A stretch of 64,000 nt of DNA from the NCBI GenBank assembly GCA_039566865.1, contig CM076960.1, positions 1,364,001-1,428,000 of the forward strand. Direction: 5' to 3'. Position numbers and translations under genes: made by a program. The notes under the pieces were generated by a model. That model worked only from the letters and a program-made list of their open reading frames with translations, searched no databases and was not told where the DNA came from. Shown one piece after another: positions 45,601-58,500 of the stretch; the first letter of the stretch is position 1, and the number at the start of each line of letters is the position of its first letter. Source of the DNA: Aurelia coerulea. Taxonomy: Eukaryota > Cnidaria > Scyphozoa > Semaeostomeae > Ulmaridae.

Positions 45601-46740
45601 GAAATCGAAGAACCGACTGCTACTTTTCTCTGTTCAAAATTGAATAGCGATTGTTTCACAGTTGAGGGAATGTTTTGCCCCCATTTGAGCTGAAAGCCCC
45701 CACCAAATGATGCGAATTTTAGGTCAGTCGATGCAGAATTTTGTCCTCTTTCGACTCATATTTTTTCCAGATTTTTATCTGCAATATTTCAGGAATTATC
45801 GAGTAAACCTTGAAATCGAAGTCTCGGAAAGGCCGCTTTACACAATGGTTCCACGCTAATTGGTCTCGAAAAGACAAAGGAAATCCAGTTTTTCGAAGTT
45901 AACTCTCCGAATATTCATCCTAAAAATATGAAACTAGTTTGAGAAGATCGGCCATCTAATTCTGCATCGTTTGGTGTATAAATCGCATGATTTTGGTCAA
46001 AAATGAAGGAATAAATGGGAGTTTTCTGTGAACCGTGAAATGAGCCGAGAACAAAAGAATCCTAAAAAATTCTCAACCAAAAAGCATCACAGCGGCAAAA
46101 TCCATTAAAAGCGGCCTCTGCGAAGGCAAACCGTGAGACTCCGGGCACAGCAGTGTAGAAGTTTCTTATTTAAATTCGCTTTTTGGGGGTTTTTCTCCTA
46201 AACTTTATGTTGTTCTTTAGAGAATGTTTGTGTGCGTTATTTGATGTATAAAACGTAATTTATGGCTGGAATTCTTTATTTGCTTTGCAATCTTTTGAAA
46301 CTTTGTATAGTAGTACTGTACAATAACTGTAAATACTTTCAGGATAATTTCAAGTATTTTCTCTCTAGATTATTACCTTGTGAACAGCTGAAAATGTCGT
46401 TTCTTTCATTATCTGTTTCTCCCTTTCTTGGATTGACTTTTCTGTGATTTTCTGCTTTTACGGCATTTGTTTACATTTTCCTTGAGGACAACAGGTATCC
46501 TTCGCAGATCTTCAACATTTTCTGGGGCTCTGAGAAATTGTTTATTAAAATAACGACCTCGTAAAGTAAACCATTAATTTATTGAAAAAACTAAAAGAGG
46601 ACCATATTTCCTACAAATTTTCATCGAGGATTTTTCAAAGAATGTCACTTGCGTCTGGATAAAATATCTGAAAACGTGGCATGAAACTTTTGTTGAAAAT
46701 AAATCGGAAAATTCTTAATTTAGTTTCAAACGATAGAATA

Positions 46741-47625
46741 CTTGTGTAATGAGGGAATGAGGAAAAGCATAGGTTTTTAAAAGTGCTCAGAAAAATTCCT
46801 AATTAGTTTCAAACGATAGAGAACGCTTTCAGCTTCCTAAAAATACCAAATTCAATTTTTTCCGTGCAATAATTGCGGAGATATTCATTGATTAAAGTTC
46901 TTGGATGGCCTAAACTGTAGTCCTGAACCCTATTGAAAGCGGCGCCTTTGATCTTGCTAGTATTGTGTTCAGACTTTCGCAAATAAACCAAAAACTATAA
47001 CTCGTTTTTAAATCATTTTAATATCAAATTGTAGAGCTTGAAAAGCTGCATCTTTTGGCACAAAAATCGCTAAAATCCGAGCTATAGATTCGGAGAAATT
47101 TCCAAGTTTCTTAATTTCGTCACGCTTGAGTAATAATTGCATGTCAACAAACCCAAATAGCTCGATTTTTCTTGAGTGATTCTCAAAAACTCCAAATTTT
47201 GGGCTGTTTTTTGGTTTGTTGACATGCAATTATTACTCAAGCATGACGAAATTAAGAAACTTGCAAATTTCTCCGAAACTATAGCTCCGATTTTAGCGCT
47301 TTTTGCGCCAAAAGACGCAGCTTTTCAAGCTCTACAATTTGATATTAAAATGATTTAAAAACAAGTAATAGTTTCAGATTTATTTGCGAAAGTCTGAACA
47401 CAATACTAGCAAGATCAAAGGCGCCGCTTTCAATAGGGTTCAGGACTACAGTTTAGGCCATCCAAGAACTTTAATCAATGAATATCTCCGCAATTATTGC
47501 ACGGAAAAAATTGAATTTGGTATTTTTAGGAAGCTGAAAGCGTTCTCTATCGTTTGAAACTAATTAGAAATTTTTCTGAGCACTTTTAAAAACCTATGCT
47601 TTTCCTCATTCCCTCATTACACAAG
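46741..47625. repeat. Palindrome P1
   Basis: Arms of about 415 bp either side of a spacer at about 47155-47211. The centre lies between GTCAACAAACCC and GGTTTGTTGAC. Outer ends are CTTGTGTAATGAGGG and its complement. Confidence 0.85.
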
Positions 47626-47626
47626 T

Positions 47627-48477
47627 TTTTAAAAGTGCTCAGAAAAATTTCTAATTAGTTTCAAACGATAGAGAACGCTTTCAGCTTCCTAAAAATACCA
47701 AATTCAATTTTTTCCGTGCAATAATTGCGGAGATATTCATTGATTAAAGTTCTTGGATGGCCTAAACTGTAGTCCTGAACCCTATTGAAAGCGGCGCCTT
47801 TGATCTTGCTAGTATTGTGTTCAGACTTTCGCAAATAAATCTGAAACTATTACTTGTTTTTAAATCATTTTAATATCAAATTGTAGAACTTGAAAAGCTG
47901 CGTCTTTTGGCGCAAAAAGCGCTAAAATCGGAGCTATAGTTTCGGAGAAATTTGCAAGTTTCTTAATTTCGTCATGCTTGAGTAATAATTGCATGTCAAC
48001 AAACCAAAAAACAGCCCAAAATTTGGAGTTTTTGAGAATCACTCAAGAAAAATCGAGCTATTTGGGTTTGTTGACATGCAATTATTACTCAAGCGTGACG
48101 AAATTAAGAAACTTGGAAATTTCTCCGAATCTATAGCTCCGATTTTAGCGCTTTTTGTGCCAAAAGACGCAGCTTTTCAAGCTCTACAATTTGATATTAA
48201 AATGATTGAAAAACAAGTAACAGTTTCAGATTTATTTGTGAAAGTCTGAACACAATACTAGCAAGATCAAAGGCGCCGCTTTCAATAGGGTTCAGGACTA
48301 CAGTTTAGGCCATCCAAGAACTTTAATCAATGAATATCTCCGCAATTATTGCACGGAAAAAATTGAATTTGGTATTTTTAGGAAGCTGAAAGCGTTCTCT
48401 ATCGTTTGAAACTAATTAGGAATTTTTCTGAGCACTTTTAAAAACCTATGCTTTTCCTCATTCCCTCATTACACAAG
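47627..48477. repeat. Palindrome P2
   Basis: Same arms as P1; its spacer and the marker bases near the centre are reversed relative to P1. Confidence 0.85.
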
Positions 48478-48478
48478 T

Positions 48479-49290
48479 TTTTAAAAGTGCTCAGAAAAAT
48501 TTCTAATTAGTTTCAAACGATAGAGAACGCTTTCAGCTTCCTAAAAATACCAAATTCAATTTTTTCCGTGCAATAATTGCGGAGATATTCATTGATTAAA
48601 GTTCTTGGATGGCCTAAACTGTGGTCCTGAACCCTATTGAAAGCGGCGCCTTTGATCTTGCTAGTATTGTGTTAAGACTTTCGCAAATAAATCTGAAACT
48701 ATTACTTGTTTTTAAATCATTTTAATATCAAATTGTAGAACTTGAAAAGCTGCGTCTTTTGGCGCAAAAAGCGCTAAAATCGGAGCTATAGTTTCGGAGA
48801 AATTTGCAAGTTTCTTAATTTCGTCATGCTTGAGTAATAATTGCATGTCAACAAACCAAAAAACAGCCCAAAATTTGGAGTTTTTGAGAATCACTCAAGA
48901 AAAATCGAGCTATTTGGGTTTGTTGACATGCAATTATTACTCAAGCGTGACGAAATTAAGAAACTTGAAAATTTCTCCGAATCTATAGCTCCGATTTTAG
49001 CGCTTTTTGCGCCAAAAGATGCAGCTTTTCAAGCTCTACAATTTGATATTAAAATGATTTAAAAAAGAGTTATAGTTTTTGGTTTATTTGCGAAAGTCTG
49101 AACATAATGATTCAAAGATCAAAGGCGCCGCTTTGAATAGGGAGCAGGACTGCCACTTAGGCCATCCCAGAACTTTAATCAATGAATATCTCCGCAATTA
49201 TTGCACGGAAAAAATTGAATTTGGTATTTTTAGGAAGCTGAAAGCGTATTCTATCGTTTGAAACTAATTAGGCATTTTTCTAAGCACTTT
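48479..49290. repeat. Palindrome P3
   Basis: Same orientation of spacer as P2. Its right arm carries variants (GATGCAGC, GAGTTATAGTTTTTGG) found elsewhere only in the left arm of P1, so the outermost arms match each other best. Confidence 0.85.
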
Positions 49291-50519
49291 CGAAATATAG
49301 AATTTTCCTTGCCTTTTTCATTTGCGGGCAATGTAACGGCGGGCAAGGAAACTTTAAAAACTTGCGGCTAGAAAATTTGCGGCTAGAAGCCCCCTAATTT
49401 GTTTTGAAAGCTTTATTGTGAACAGTTGCAGTGTTGCAGTTCGTTCAAATTCACGGCAGAGATCTTTATTTGCTTATTTCTTTTGCTTGAAAATTGCAAA
49501 GACCTTTCCAAAGAAATTTATCCTGTTGGCAAGCGAAAAATACTGGAGATTTGCAAGTTTAGAGCCGTCAGCTATTGGCAAAAAGTTTTGAAAACGGTAA
49601 GCAAAACACTTTGTTTACATCTAGAATTTAGGCCTCTATACTTGAAGGCATTTTGTTTATTTTTCCAAAAAGCCTTAACCGACGCTGGCAAATCCTACCA
49701 GTGATTTTATGCAATTTTGCAAACAGAAACATAGACAGGAAACTAAAGAATATTTCGCAAAATGCTCTGATTTATTTCATCATTCAATTAAAACATGAAT
49801 TTACACTTTTTACAATACCGAAGATTCCGTTATTTTTGTAAAAACGAAATACCACGAAGAAAATGTTATGCTAGGTAGAGTATTGAGTTTAGGCTGCCTT
49901 CTTTTATTTCCATGCGAAATAAACACTAAATAACGAGAGATTTGGGGAATAAATCCTTGAACTGAAGCCTCAGGTTTAAAGCTTCCGAGAATTCCTTCGC
50001 AGGGGTCACCCCATAACATAGTCTGCCGCTGTGATGCTTTTTGGTTGAAGATTTTTTTGGATTCTTTTGTTCTCGGCTCATTTCACGGTTCACAGAAAAC
50101 TCGCATTTATTCCTTGATTTTTAGCCAAAACTATGCGATTTATACATCAAACGACGCAGAATTAGAAGGCCGAATTTCTGAAACTAGTTACAGATTTTTA
50201 GGATGAATATTCGGAGAGTTAACTTCGAAAAACTGGATTTCCTTTGTCTTTTCGAGACCAATTAGCGTGGAACCATTGTGTAAAACGGTCTTTCCGCGAC
50301 TTTGGTCGCAAAGATTGCTTGATAATTTCCGAAGCACTGCCAATAAAATTCTGGAAAAAATACTAGGAGAACCGCGACATAATTCTGCATCGATTGACAT
50401 GAAATTCGCTTAATTTGGTGGGGTTTTGGGATCAGGAGGGGGCAAAACGTCTGCTTGGATTTTCAACAATACCCTTACAATTTTGAACAGAAGAATAACA
50501 TTTTGGGAGACAATGGCCC

Positions 50520-50750
50520 CACAAGAATTGAATAGATGTAGACAAAGGGGTCACAAGGAGAATTGAATAGATTACGACAGTAGGGTCCCAGTGAGAATTG
50601 AGTAGGTTAGTACAATCGAGTCCCAATGAGAACTGAACTGAATAGGTGAGGACAATAGGCAACCTCGTCCCCAGGGCCTTTTGTCATATTGGCTAAAGGC
50701 CCAGGGGACGAGGTTGGACAATAAGGTCACAATAAGAATTGAATAGATTT
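50520..50750. repeat. Minisatellite, about 37-bp unit
   Basis: Repeats of GAGAATTGAATAGAT plus GACAATAGGGTCCCA-like text, about five units, interrupted by hairpin V2. Confidence 0.7.
50661..50715. repeat. 55-bp hairpin V2 inside a minisatellite
   Basis: AACCTCGTCCCCAGGGCC and complement, interrupting the minisatellite at 50520-50750. Confidence 0.75.
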
Positions 50751-51194
50751 CTTTCATAGTTGTAAGTTTTATGGTTCCGATAGAATTTTGTTTACTTCAA
50801 ATGAACTGTTACAGTTACCGAAACAAAGGGACGATGGGGCCCGCCGGGCAAAACTATGCGATATTTTTTCAGATCTGCCCAGAATTATTTACTTTGGAAA
50901 GGGTGAATGGCCTCTAGGGGGCCTCTATTATTGACAACGATGTTTACTGCATTGAAAAACAAGGCCCCATCTAAGTCATGGAAATAGGCAATTCGGCGGC
51001 CTAAACCATGGGCTGTAGGAAACATTTACATTGCTCTTCGGCCCAGGTGAAGTTGCAGTTTTTAGCGCCAAGCGGAAGACCCGTGACCCCTGGGCATGCA
51101 GGACGCTCAATTGGTGCGTCTTTACTAGGGACTGAACCCTGTCCGCAACAGGATTACAGGATTTATACACCACAGCGCGGCTGTGCCCCAGCAC

Positions 51195-51395
51195 CTTCAG
51201 AAAATATTGTGGTCAGGGTCTAGGTAAAGGTTTGGAAGATCACATAAGCTGCGATGTTTTCGCAGCAGCTTCTAATGCAGACGTTACTTTGCTTTGCGTA
51301 TGCCGAGCGGCTACTAAATGATACGAAGCCGCTGTGAGAACATCGCGGCTAATTCAATTTTGAAAACCGCAAACTATGACCACAACATTTTCCAA
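51195..51395. repeat. Inverted repeat with nested hairpins
   Basis: GAAAATATTGTGGTCA at the left pairs with TGACCACAACATTTTCC at the right; inside, GCTGCGATGTTTTCGCAGC pairs with GCTGTGAGAACATCGCGGC. Confidence 0.55.
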
Positions 51396-53000
51396 AGAGC
51401 AATCCAAATGTTTCCTACCGCCCATGTCTCAACTCGATAGAAATCAAATCACAATAGAAGAATCAATTCTGTCCAAATATTACCAAGTGAACAAATGCTT
51501 TACAATCAACATAAACGACAAAGTTCAAAATATTTTGCACCAGGCATTAAAATCATTTATTAAAAAAATTGTAAACCATACATTGACAAATTAAGAGAAA
51601 TCTAGCTCTGTATTTGAATTTATAACATCTTTCGCACGAATATCGTAGTGTATATATTTACCTTTAAATCATTAGCAAAAATAAGAAAATTGTATATTTC
51701 AATGCTCTATAATCAGCAATAACTAATTAAACGTTGTTGGCTTGCAACGGATTTGTCGTTTTTGTGTTTGAGGCTGAAGAATCTTTCTGCAGAGGGGTGT
51801 AAATTTTCTTCACCCCTTGCATGTTGCTTTCATCTGTTTCATTGGGGGGAGGGATACAACTCAGCGTAATAATTCTAGGGGGGGTGTCAAGAAAAAAGCA
51901 AAGCTTTAGTTTGTTGTTGTATAACAGTTTTACTTATATACATGGCCTTTGCAACATCTCACAAAATTCAACATCAGGACATTGCTAGAAATCTAATTGA
52001 TGTGGTACTTTCTACCAAAATTGGCCTTATGAATTAAGAATCTCAGACAGATTTGGAAAGTCCTTCCTACAATATGTCCTCTAAAAGTGACATACGCAGT
52101 TACTGGAGCAATAACTCAGTCCACATTTTTTACCCATTTTACTCCAAAAGTAAGAGAGGAATTAAAATAGTTCTCTTGTCAAACCAAGCTCAGCCTAAAA
52201 CCCAAAATACGACTTTTAAAATTGAAAAATTACCTAGCGTTGCAGAAATTCCCAGGCCCCTTTGTGGTACCCGACAGATTCCTTGTTTGCTATTTCAAAA
52301 CATGTTTGCTATATGTTTGCTATTCCGAACGTGTTTAAAGGCTGTTAGGGGCTACATCAATGTGTCTGCGTCGAATGTTTTGAAATCAAGAACGAACAAA
52401 TATCAAAGGAGCAATGAATGATCCTTGTCGTACAACCAAGGGCCTGAGACGTTCTTAATTAATTACATTTCTATTATATCAACCTCAGCTAAGTTTTTTG
52501 AGTGCTTGCACCCACCGATCCCGTTTATTATATACAGAAAGCATAAATGCTTTATTTAAAACTTTATAATCGTGTTATTCTGTTATCTAAGAATTAAATG
52601 CAAATTCTTATTTAACGTTGCAACTATGCGATCCAAGAACGGGTTAGTGTATCGTAAAACTTTTGCTGGAATTTTGGGGCAAACTTGACTTATCGTCAAG
52701 GGGCAATAAATATGAGAATGTTTTGCTACAACTGCGCCGAACTGCCTGAATTTTACACGCTGTTGCATGTGTGTGCGGACGCAAATTGTTCGATAGATAT
52801 TTTAATGATATCTTTATTTTCTTTTTATAACATTTTTCTGTTTAATTTCTATTGGACTTCGTAGTTGCAACTTCAGTCAAAACCAAAATAGAAATCAGGT
52901 GAACTATGCGATTCTGCAAAATCAGACATTCAACATACATTTATTTGGTAATTCACGATATTTCGCACCTGACAAATATTTTGGTATGACTATTAAATCA

Positions 53001-53006
53001 TTTATT
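53001..53006 (-). terminator. Probable polyadenylation signal of the receptor gene
   Basis: AATAAA on the minus strand about 125 bases after the TAA at 53129-53131; it is the first canonical hexamer downstream of the stop. Confidence 0.5.
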
Positions 53007-53128
53007 TCGACCCAGTCCATGCATCAGTAGGATATTCCGTTAAAAAGCGGCGAAATATGAAATAAAAGCCTAGAAGTGTATGCGTGCTCATCCAAGTTCG
53101 TTGGTTTGTTCCCCTGTTTTCATTCTGT

Positions 53129-55596
53129 TTAGAATTCTGACATAGGCCCATCTTCTTCTTCATAGTAAGGGTCTTGATATAATGGGTTGGCCATTGACGT
53201 AGCACCTCCTTGATTGTCAGTCTATGAACGAGAAATAAAAGGAATTAAAGGAAATCCACATAGCTATATCTACCTTATAAATAGGCTAAAGGAATGCCAC
53301 ATATCCACTGTTTCCTTAGCTATACAATGAGCCTGCACGCGTCAGAGTTCTCAAATACAATAGAGTACATGTTCATCTTGGCCCGGGCCAGCTTTTAATT
53401 GTATCGATTCCCATTTATGTCTCAAAAACATAAAACTAATCATACCAAAGTTTGAGAAGAGAGAAACCAAGAGTTTAATTTACATGTATTCTTTATGTGA
53501 CATTCTTCCAAAATGAAACCACGGTAGACTTATTACAAAGGAGCTACAGTTTCTTTCAAGCGATTCAATTCAAAGAAAAAGGACATATCACATCAACCTT
53601 CTTCAAGGTCTGAGCATAAACTTCCGACAGTAAATTATAAAATTTGGTGGTAGGCTTACTGGGATTCAAATATAAGAAAATGAAAAAGTTGTCCGCTTAG
53701 TTTCATATACAGTAAATCTCCGCATATAAGAACCTAAAAAAATAAGAACCTGCAGGCTGTATTTACTGAATTATGCACCTTCTAATCAAGAACCTGTTTC
53801 AGTTTGATAAACCAATATGTTCTTATCACAAAGGCAATAAAGTTAATTTTTGATTTGCTGTTAAAATTTGGACCTCATCCCTTGCTATTTGTAAGCTTAA
53901 GAGTAGATATAAGGTTGATAATAACATTGCCAAAACAAATAAAAATGTTTTAAATTCTCTTGGTGATGAATCCTTTGATGATCTTTTGATAAGAATTTAC
54001 AAAAATGAGGCTTTAAATAAGAACCATTAAGAACCCTGATATAAATCTAAGTACCTTTGACATTAGAACCTAATTCAGCCTGGCTCTCAAAAAAGTAGGT
54101 TCTTATATGCGGGGATTTACTGTAAAATTCAAAAAATAAAGTCTACAAATAGGATGAAAGACTTACTGGTACGGTGAAGGTATCTTCAGCAAACATTCCA
54201 CCTTCCATTTCCCGTTCAAACTGAAAGTAAAAAACAAACACAGGATCAATAAGGTGATATTCACTGATGAAGAATTCCAAATTCGAAATGTCATCTGGTA
54301 AACAAAGAGCATTAAGTGTCGTCAACGATGAGCGTTTGTCGTTACAGTAAGAACCCGCAAAATAGAAACCTGTTTCTTCAGAACAGCCTGTTTAGCTTCT
54401 TGTTAAAAGGTCATTAATCTGGAAACAGGCTGAAAGGTTTCTTATCACATGGTTAAGAAACCTTCAGTGATTTCAACGTCAATATTTAAACAAACCCAGA
54501 GCAAACACTATCAAACGGTATGTTCTTGTTACCTCTACAATTACTCAGCAATATCATACATACCAAGTATAAAGATAGAGATGCTTTTGGATAAAATCTC
54601 TAAAAAAATGTTTGGCACCTGATTTTAACAAAGATCATTAGATACGAATTCATTTGGGTTCCTCCTATAAGAAACCTTCCTAAAATCAGGCTGAGAAGTT
54701 TCTTATATGAAGGCACCATTTCTCAAAAAAATCAGCCTGAGGTTTCTTATAAAGTGGTTTCTATTTTGCGGGTTCTTACTGTAGCAGCTTTGAGGGAATT
54801 GCATAAAGTGCCAAAGCTGCATCTTATGTCCTTCCACAAAATCAGCCATACCTGGCAAAATAATTGGTCTTTGATCAACTCACCAAAAAAAAGAAACCTG
54901 AAGATCAGCCAAGCAGTTAAATTGTGGTAATTTTCAAACAGGAACACATCCGGTATTTGAATCTAATTGAACATATTGGTAATGAAACAAGACATGCACG
55001 GAGATCATTTCGCTTCATGGCAGCAAAAATTTACAATGAACTGCCTATTAACATACGGAAAACTGAATCATTCAATGCCTATGAACAGCATGTTAAGCAA
55101 CATTTTACCTTAGCTTCTTATTTTAGATATGAAATATATGATTTAGGCTTCTTATTTTCAATATGTAACATATGATATTAATACAATTGCTGTAAATTTT
55201 TTATTTTTATAATCTCTTTTTACGTCAATCAGGACACACATTGATAACAGCAGTAACGTTGAAATGTTAATCCTGTATAAAGATTTGTGTTATTATTATT
55301 ATATTATTATTATCAAAATATATTGGAACACACTGAGGCCATTCGGGTTTGTGTCCTTAGAGTGTGACTTCGATCAAATTCAAGTTCACAAATCCAATTT
55401 AATTGAAATCTTACACTGAGGAGCACACAAGTCCGAATTGGCCTCAACTTTTTGTCACCCAAACCTTTCTACATCAAATTTCTATAACTGAAATGCACTC
55501 ACATCCATATCAAAAGGCTTTTCGTCATACACAGGATTAGACAACCCTTCTTGTTGCTGTTGCTTCTGCTTTATGGATACTCCCTTTTGTGCAGGC
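53129..55596 (-). CDS. Receptor exons: cytoplasmic tail with NPVY and NPLY motifs
   Basis: Exons 55596-55503, 54220-54167 and 53221-53129. The tail contains [15 protein letters not shown], then [18 protein letters not shown], then [16 protein letters not shown] and ends MSEF. NPxY-type motifs are known adaptors for PTB-domain proteins and clathrin-linked endocytosis in LRP and integrin tails. Two such motifs plus an acidic YYEEED patch suggest regulated internalisation or signalling. The 5' borders of the last two exons are phase 0. Confidence 0.88.
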
Positions 55597-58500
55597 CTAA
55601 AATAACAAAGAACACATATGTTACTCGACCAAGAATACGATTTGTGGCACTTAGTTCCTCGTCTCACAAACGTCACATCAATTCAACTTCATTAAGGGTC
55701 CCTTCCATGCAATACAGGCCTTGCGCACATAGACGTGGTGGTCTTGCCTAAGAATTCCCTAAAGACTTCTCGAGAATATTTGTTAGTTTCTGAAGAATTT
55801 TTGTTTTAGCTTTTTGCCACATTTTGTAGATTTTTCGAATGTGCATAGTAGTGATAGAAGCTCTAAGCCATTCGATCGAACGTTGCGCATAAAAAGTTAT
55901 AAAAATAACGCTCAATCCAGGCTCTTTTGTAGAATAGCTAAAAGGTTTATTGAAAAAATCTTGTCATGTTGATGTGGGCAAGGATTGTACCGTACGCGCT
56001 ACTTCCATTCGTTTGTCATTTATATTGCTTCCTCCAGTCATTAACCTTACACAAAATTAAAGAGCTACTTTGAAGGTATGACCCAGTGATGCTATTAACA
56101 ATTCTTTTTTTTCCTAGGATACCCTGTAATACCAGAAAAGATAAGATATTGCTGACTGAACACACATCAAAGCTTTCAACACATTCAATGAAATGGCAAA
56201 GGCAAATATGCTTGTGATAAAAGAAGAGCTACTGACGATGGACAAAATCAGATTGCAGTTGTGACTGTGTATTATAAAATTGTGACTTGCCACTTATAAT
56301 CTTCGAAGAATTAATTGAAGAGGCTGGATAAGAAATTTTTAAGAAATATTTCTTGCGACTATTGGACGTAAGTTCAAAATGAAAGTCTCATCTTGGAGAT
56401 TAAACTTTATGCGTTGTTCTCACATTAATAAAATCTCCATATGTTTTAAGATTGTTACGATATAAATAGATTTCCAACAAGTCTTTTCGTTGGTCTTTTG
56501 CCCGAAGATCAGCTTGTATCTGAATATGGATCTCTCCTTTTGAATTTAGCTGAATAAAAAGGATTTTCTCTTTTGAAAATGCGACATTCGATGCACAAAC
56601 AGTGGATTTGTTTATGTATTTCTTTTCCAGCCCTCTTGATTTATCCTCGTGAGGTATCGCTGTTGAAGTATGAGCACAATTGTGGACCAAAGCAAACTTA
56701 CCCTTGCTCTCCCTGTTGTTTTGTTGGGTCGTAGAAAACTGAGAATAAATGAAGTTTCTTTTCCCTGTGAGAAAAATAGGAAAAAGCAAATAAGAATAAG
56801 GCAGTATTTTATTGACTGAATGTTTGAAAGTTCTTGAGAAGTACACCTTATTCACTTAATGATACACTCATGTTTTTTATAAGGAACCACTCATAAGAAA
56901 CTGTACTTGTCCAGAAAATTAAGAACTACATTCGAAAAGCTATTCCAGTTTTTAGTTATGCATTGCAAAGTGTTTTTAAACAGAAGGTGTATAAATGATT
57001 CTTTTTTTGCAATTCTTTGTTCAAAAAGCGTTCCTCGATGAACTTCGATAAACTGTGAAACTAAATTAGAAGACAGCGAATTAGAACCAAGAAGCGTAAA
57101 AAGAGAATCTCTCAAGTCATCACATTTCAAGGTCTGTATTGGGGCCTATGTTCGCAGCTTTGTGTATTGGATGTGGGTGATAGACGAAGACCTTACCTTT
57201 TCCTCTTGAAAACGATGTATGCCACCAAAACTATGATCATGACGACGACAAGACTTCCAACGACAATAGCAGCTGTTACGCCAGTTTCTGGGGGTTGGAA
57301 ATATGAAACATTAGTATTCGGATAAAAGTGCTTCTGATTTACACAAAACTCACTGATCAACATCAAATCATTGATCTTGTGCTATAAGATATCTTTTGGG
57401 ATTTTGCAAAATGAAGTAATTTATTTTGCTTCAGAAAAATTTCTTTGTTAGGTTCTTTGTTAGGCAGCTTGAGCAAATTGCTGTCATCTTTTCAGTCCAA
57501 GAACAACTGACTCGATATCATTTAGGTCTGAGAATCTTGCTGTTATTTTTATGAATTTGAAATTCAAGGCATAACATTGTTTCAGTCGATGAAAATCTGC
57601 TCGAATGAGCCCTTCATGCCCTTCATACCCTCCTCTGGGGACATGATCATTTTCTTTTGGATCTTAAAGGGGCTCCGTGTCCGTATCCAAAGTTTTGTCA
57701 AAACCGTGATTTTGCAGTTTGCAAACGACAGCATCACACATATTGTTCATCTTTTCAGAAAATGAAGCGTTATTTTGAAGATAAATCTTTGTAATTCACA
57801 GAGGAGTAAACCGAACATTCATATCTCTTACGATTGCTCGGATATAGATATATTTTTGAAGGTTACTTTTTGGTGGCTTCGGTGAAGCTACCAAACAAAC
57901 TGCAGAAGACGTGGCTAAACAATGGTGTTTAAAGATTTGTCTACAATTTGACGATGGACACTTACTGCTTCCAGATCGATTGCCAGTTGACTTTCCAGTG
58001 CTTCCTCCTTTGCAAACAGTTTTATCTTCATCCGACCCATCCACGCATTGTTTAATTCCGTCACATTTTTGTGAAATAGGGATACATTTTTGATAGGTGG
58101 TACAAGTAAATTGAGATGTGCCACAAATTGGTGGTTTTGTAGGGAACACAGGTCTGCTTCCATTTGTGATACAATCAGGCGTAAAGGTGATGTCATCAAT
58201 TGCAATATCGCCAAGGTAGCTGATTCCACGAACACCTGTAGAGTAGAAACATTTTCTCAGTCTTATGCGTTTTCCAAGCGCTGTATAATATACTTCAAAC
58301 ATCCTGTAATATTGCTCTAAGGACGACAGCAAATCCAAAACGCAAACGACGTAAAGACAAGAGGTTTTTGATAAAGCTTAGCCGAAGATTAATGGCAAAT
58401 TTGAATGTATAGCCTTTATAGAAACCTTGCAATTTCCAGCACCATATTAAGATCTCCACAGTGCTTAATATTTAACGATAAGAAAAATATAGGCAGTGAT

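Larger units (their letters stand above)
45625..50495. mobile_element. Foldback-like inverted-repeat element, 4.9 kb
   Basis: Left arm 45625-46095 and right arm 50027-50495 are inverted copies of about 470 bp. Shared words in reverse order include CACGCTAATTGGTCTCG, GAATATTCATCCTAAAAAT, CGTGAAATGAGCCGAGAAC and AAAAGCATCACAGCGGCA. The 3.9-kb interior holds three palindromes and two unique stretches (46096-46740, 49290-50026). No transposase-like motif is visible, so it would be non-autonomous. Confidence 0.75.

Noticed and set aside
46809..49261. Repeated 60-86-codon open frames
   Set aside because: They are translations of the palindrome arms and occur on both strands; no start context or known family.
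51376..52421. Open frames of 72 and 122 codons between the genes
   Set aside because: No family resemblance, no clear splice signals, and AT-rich composition; cannot be supported as genes.
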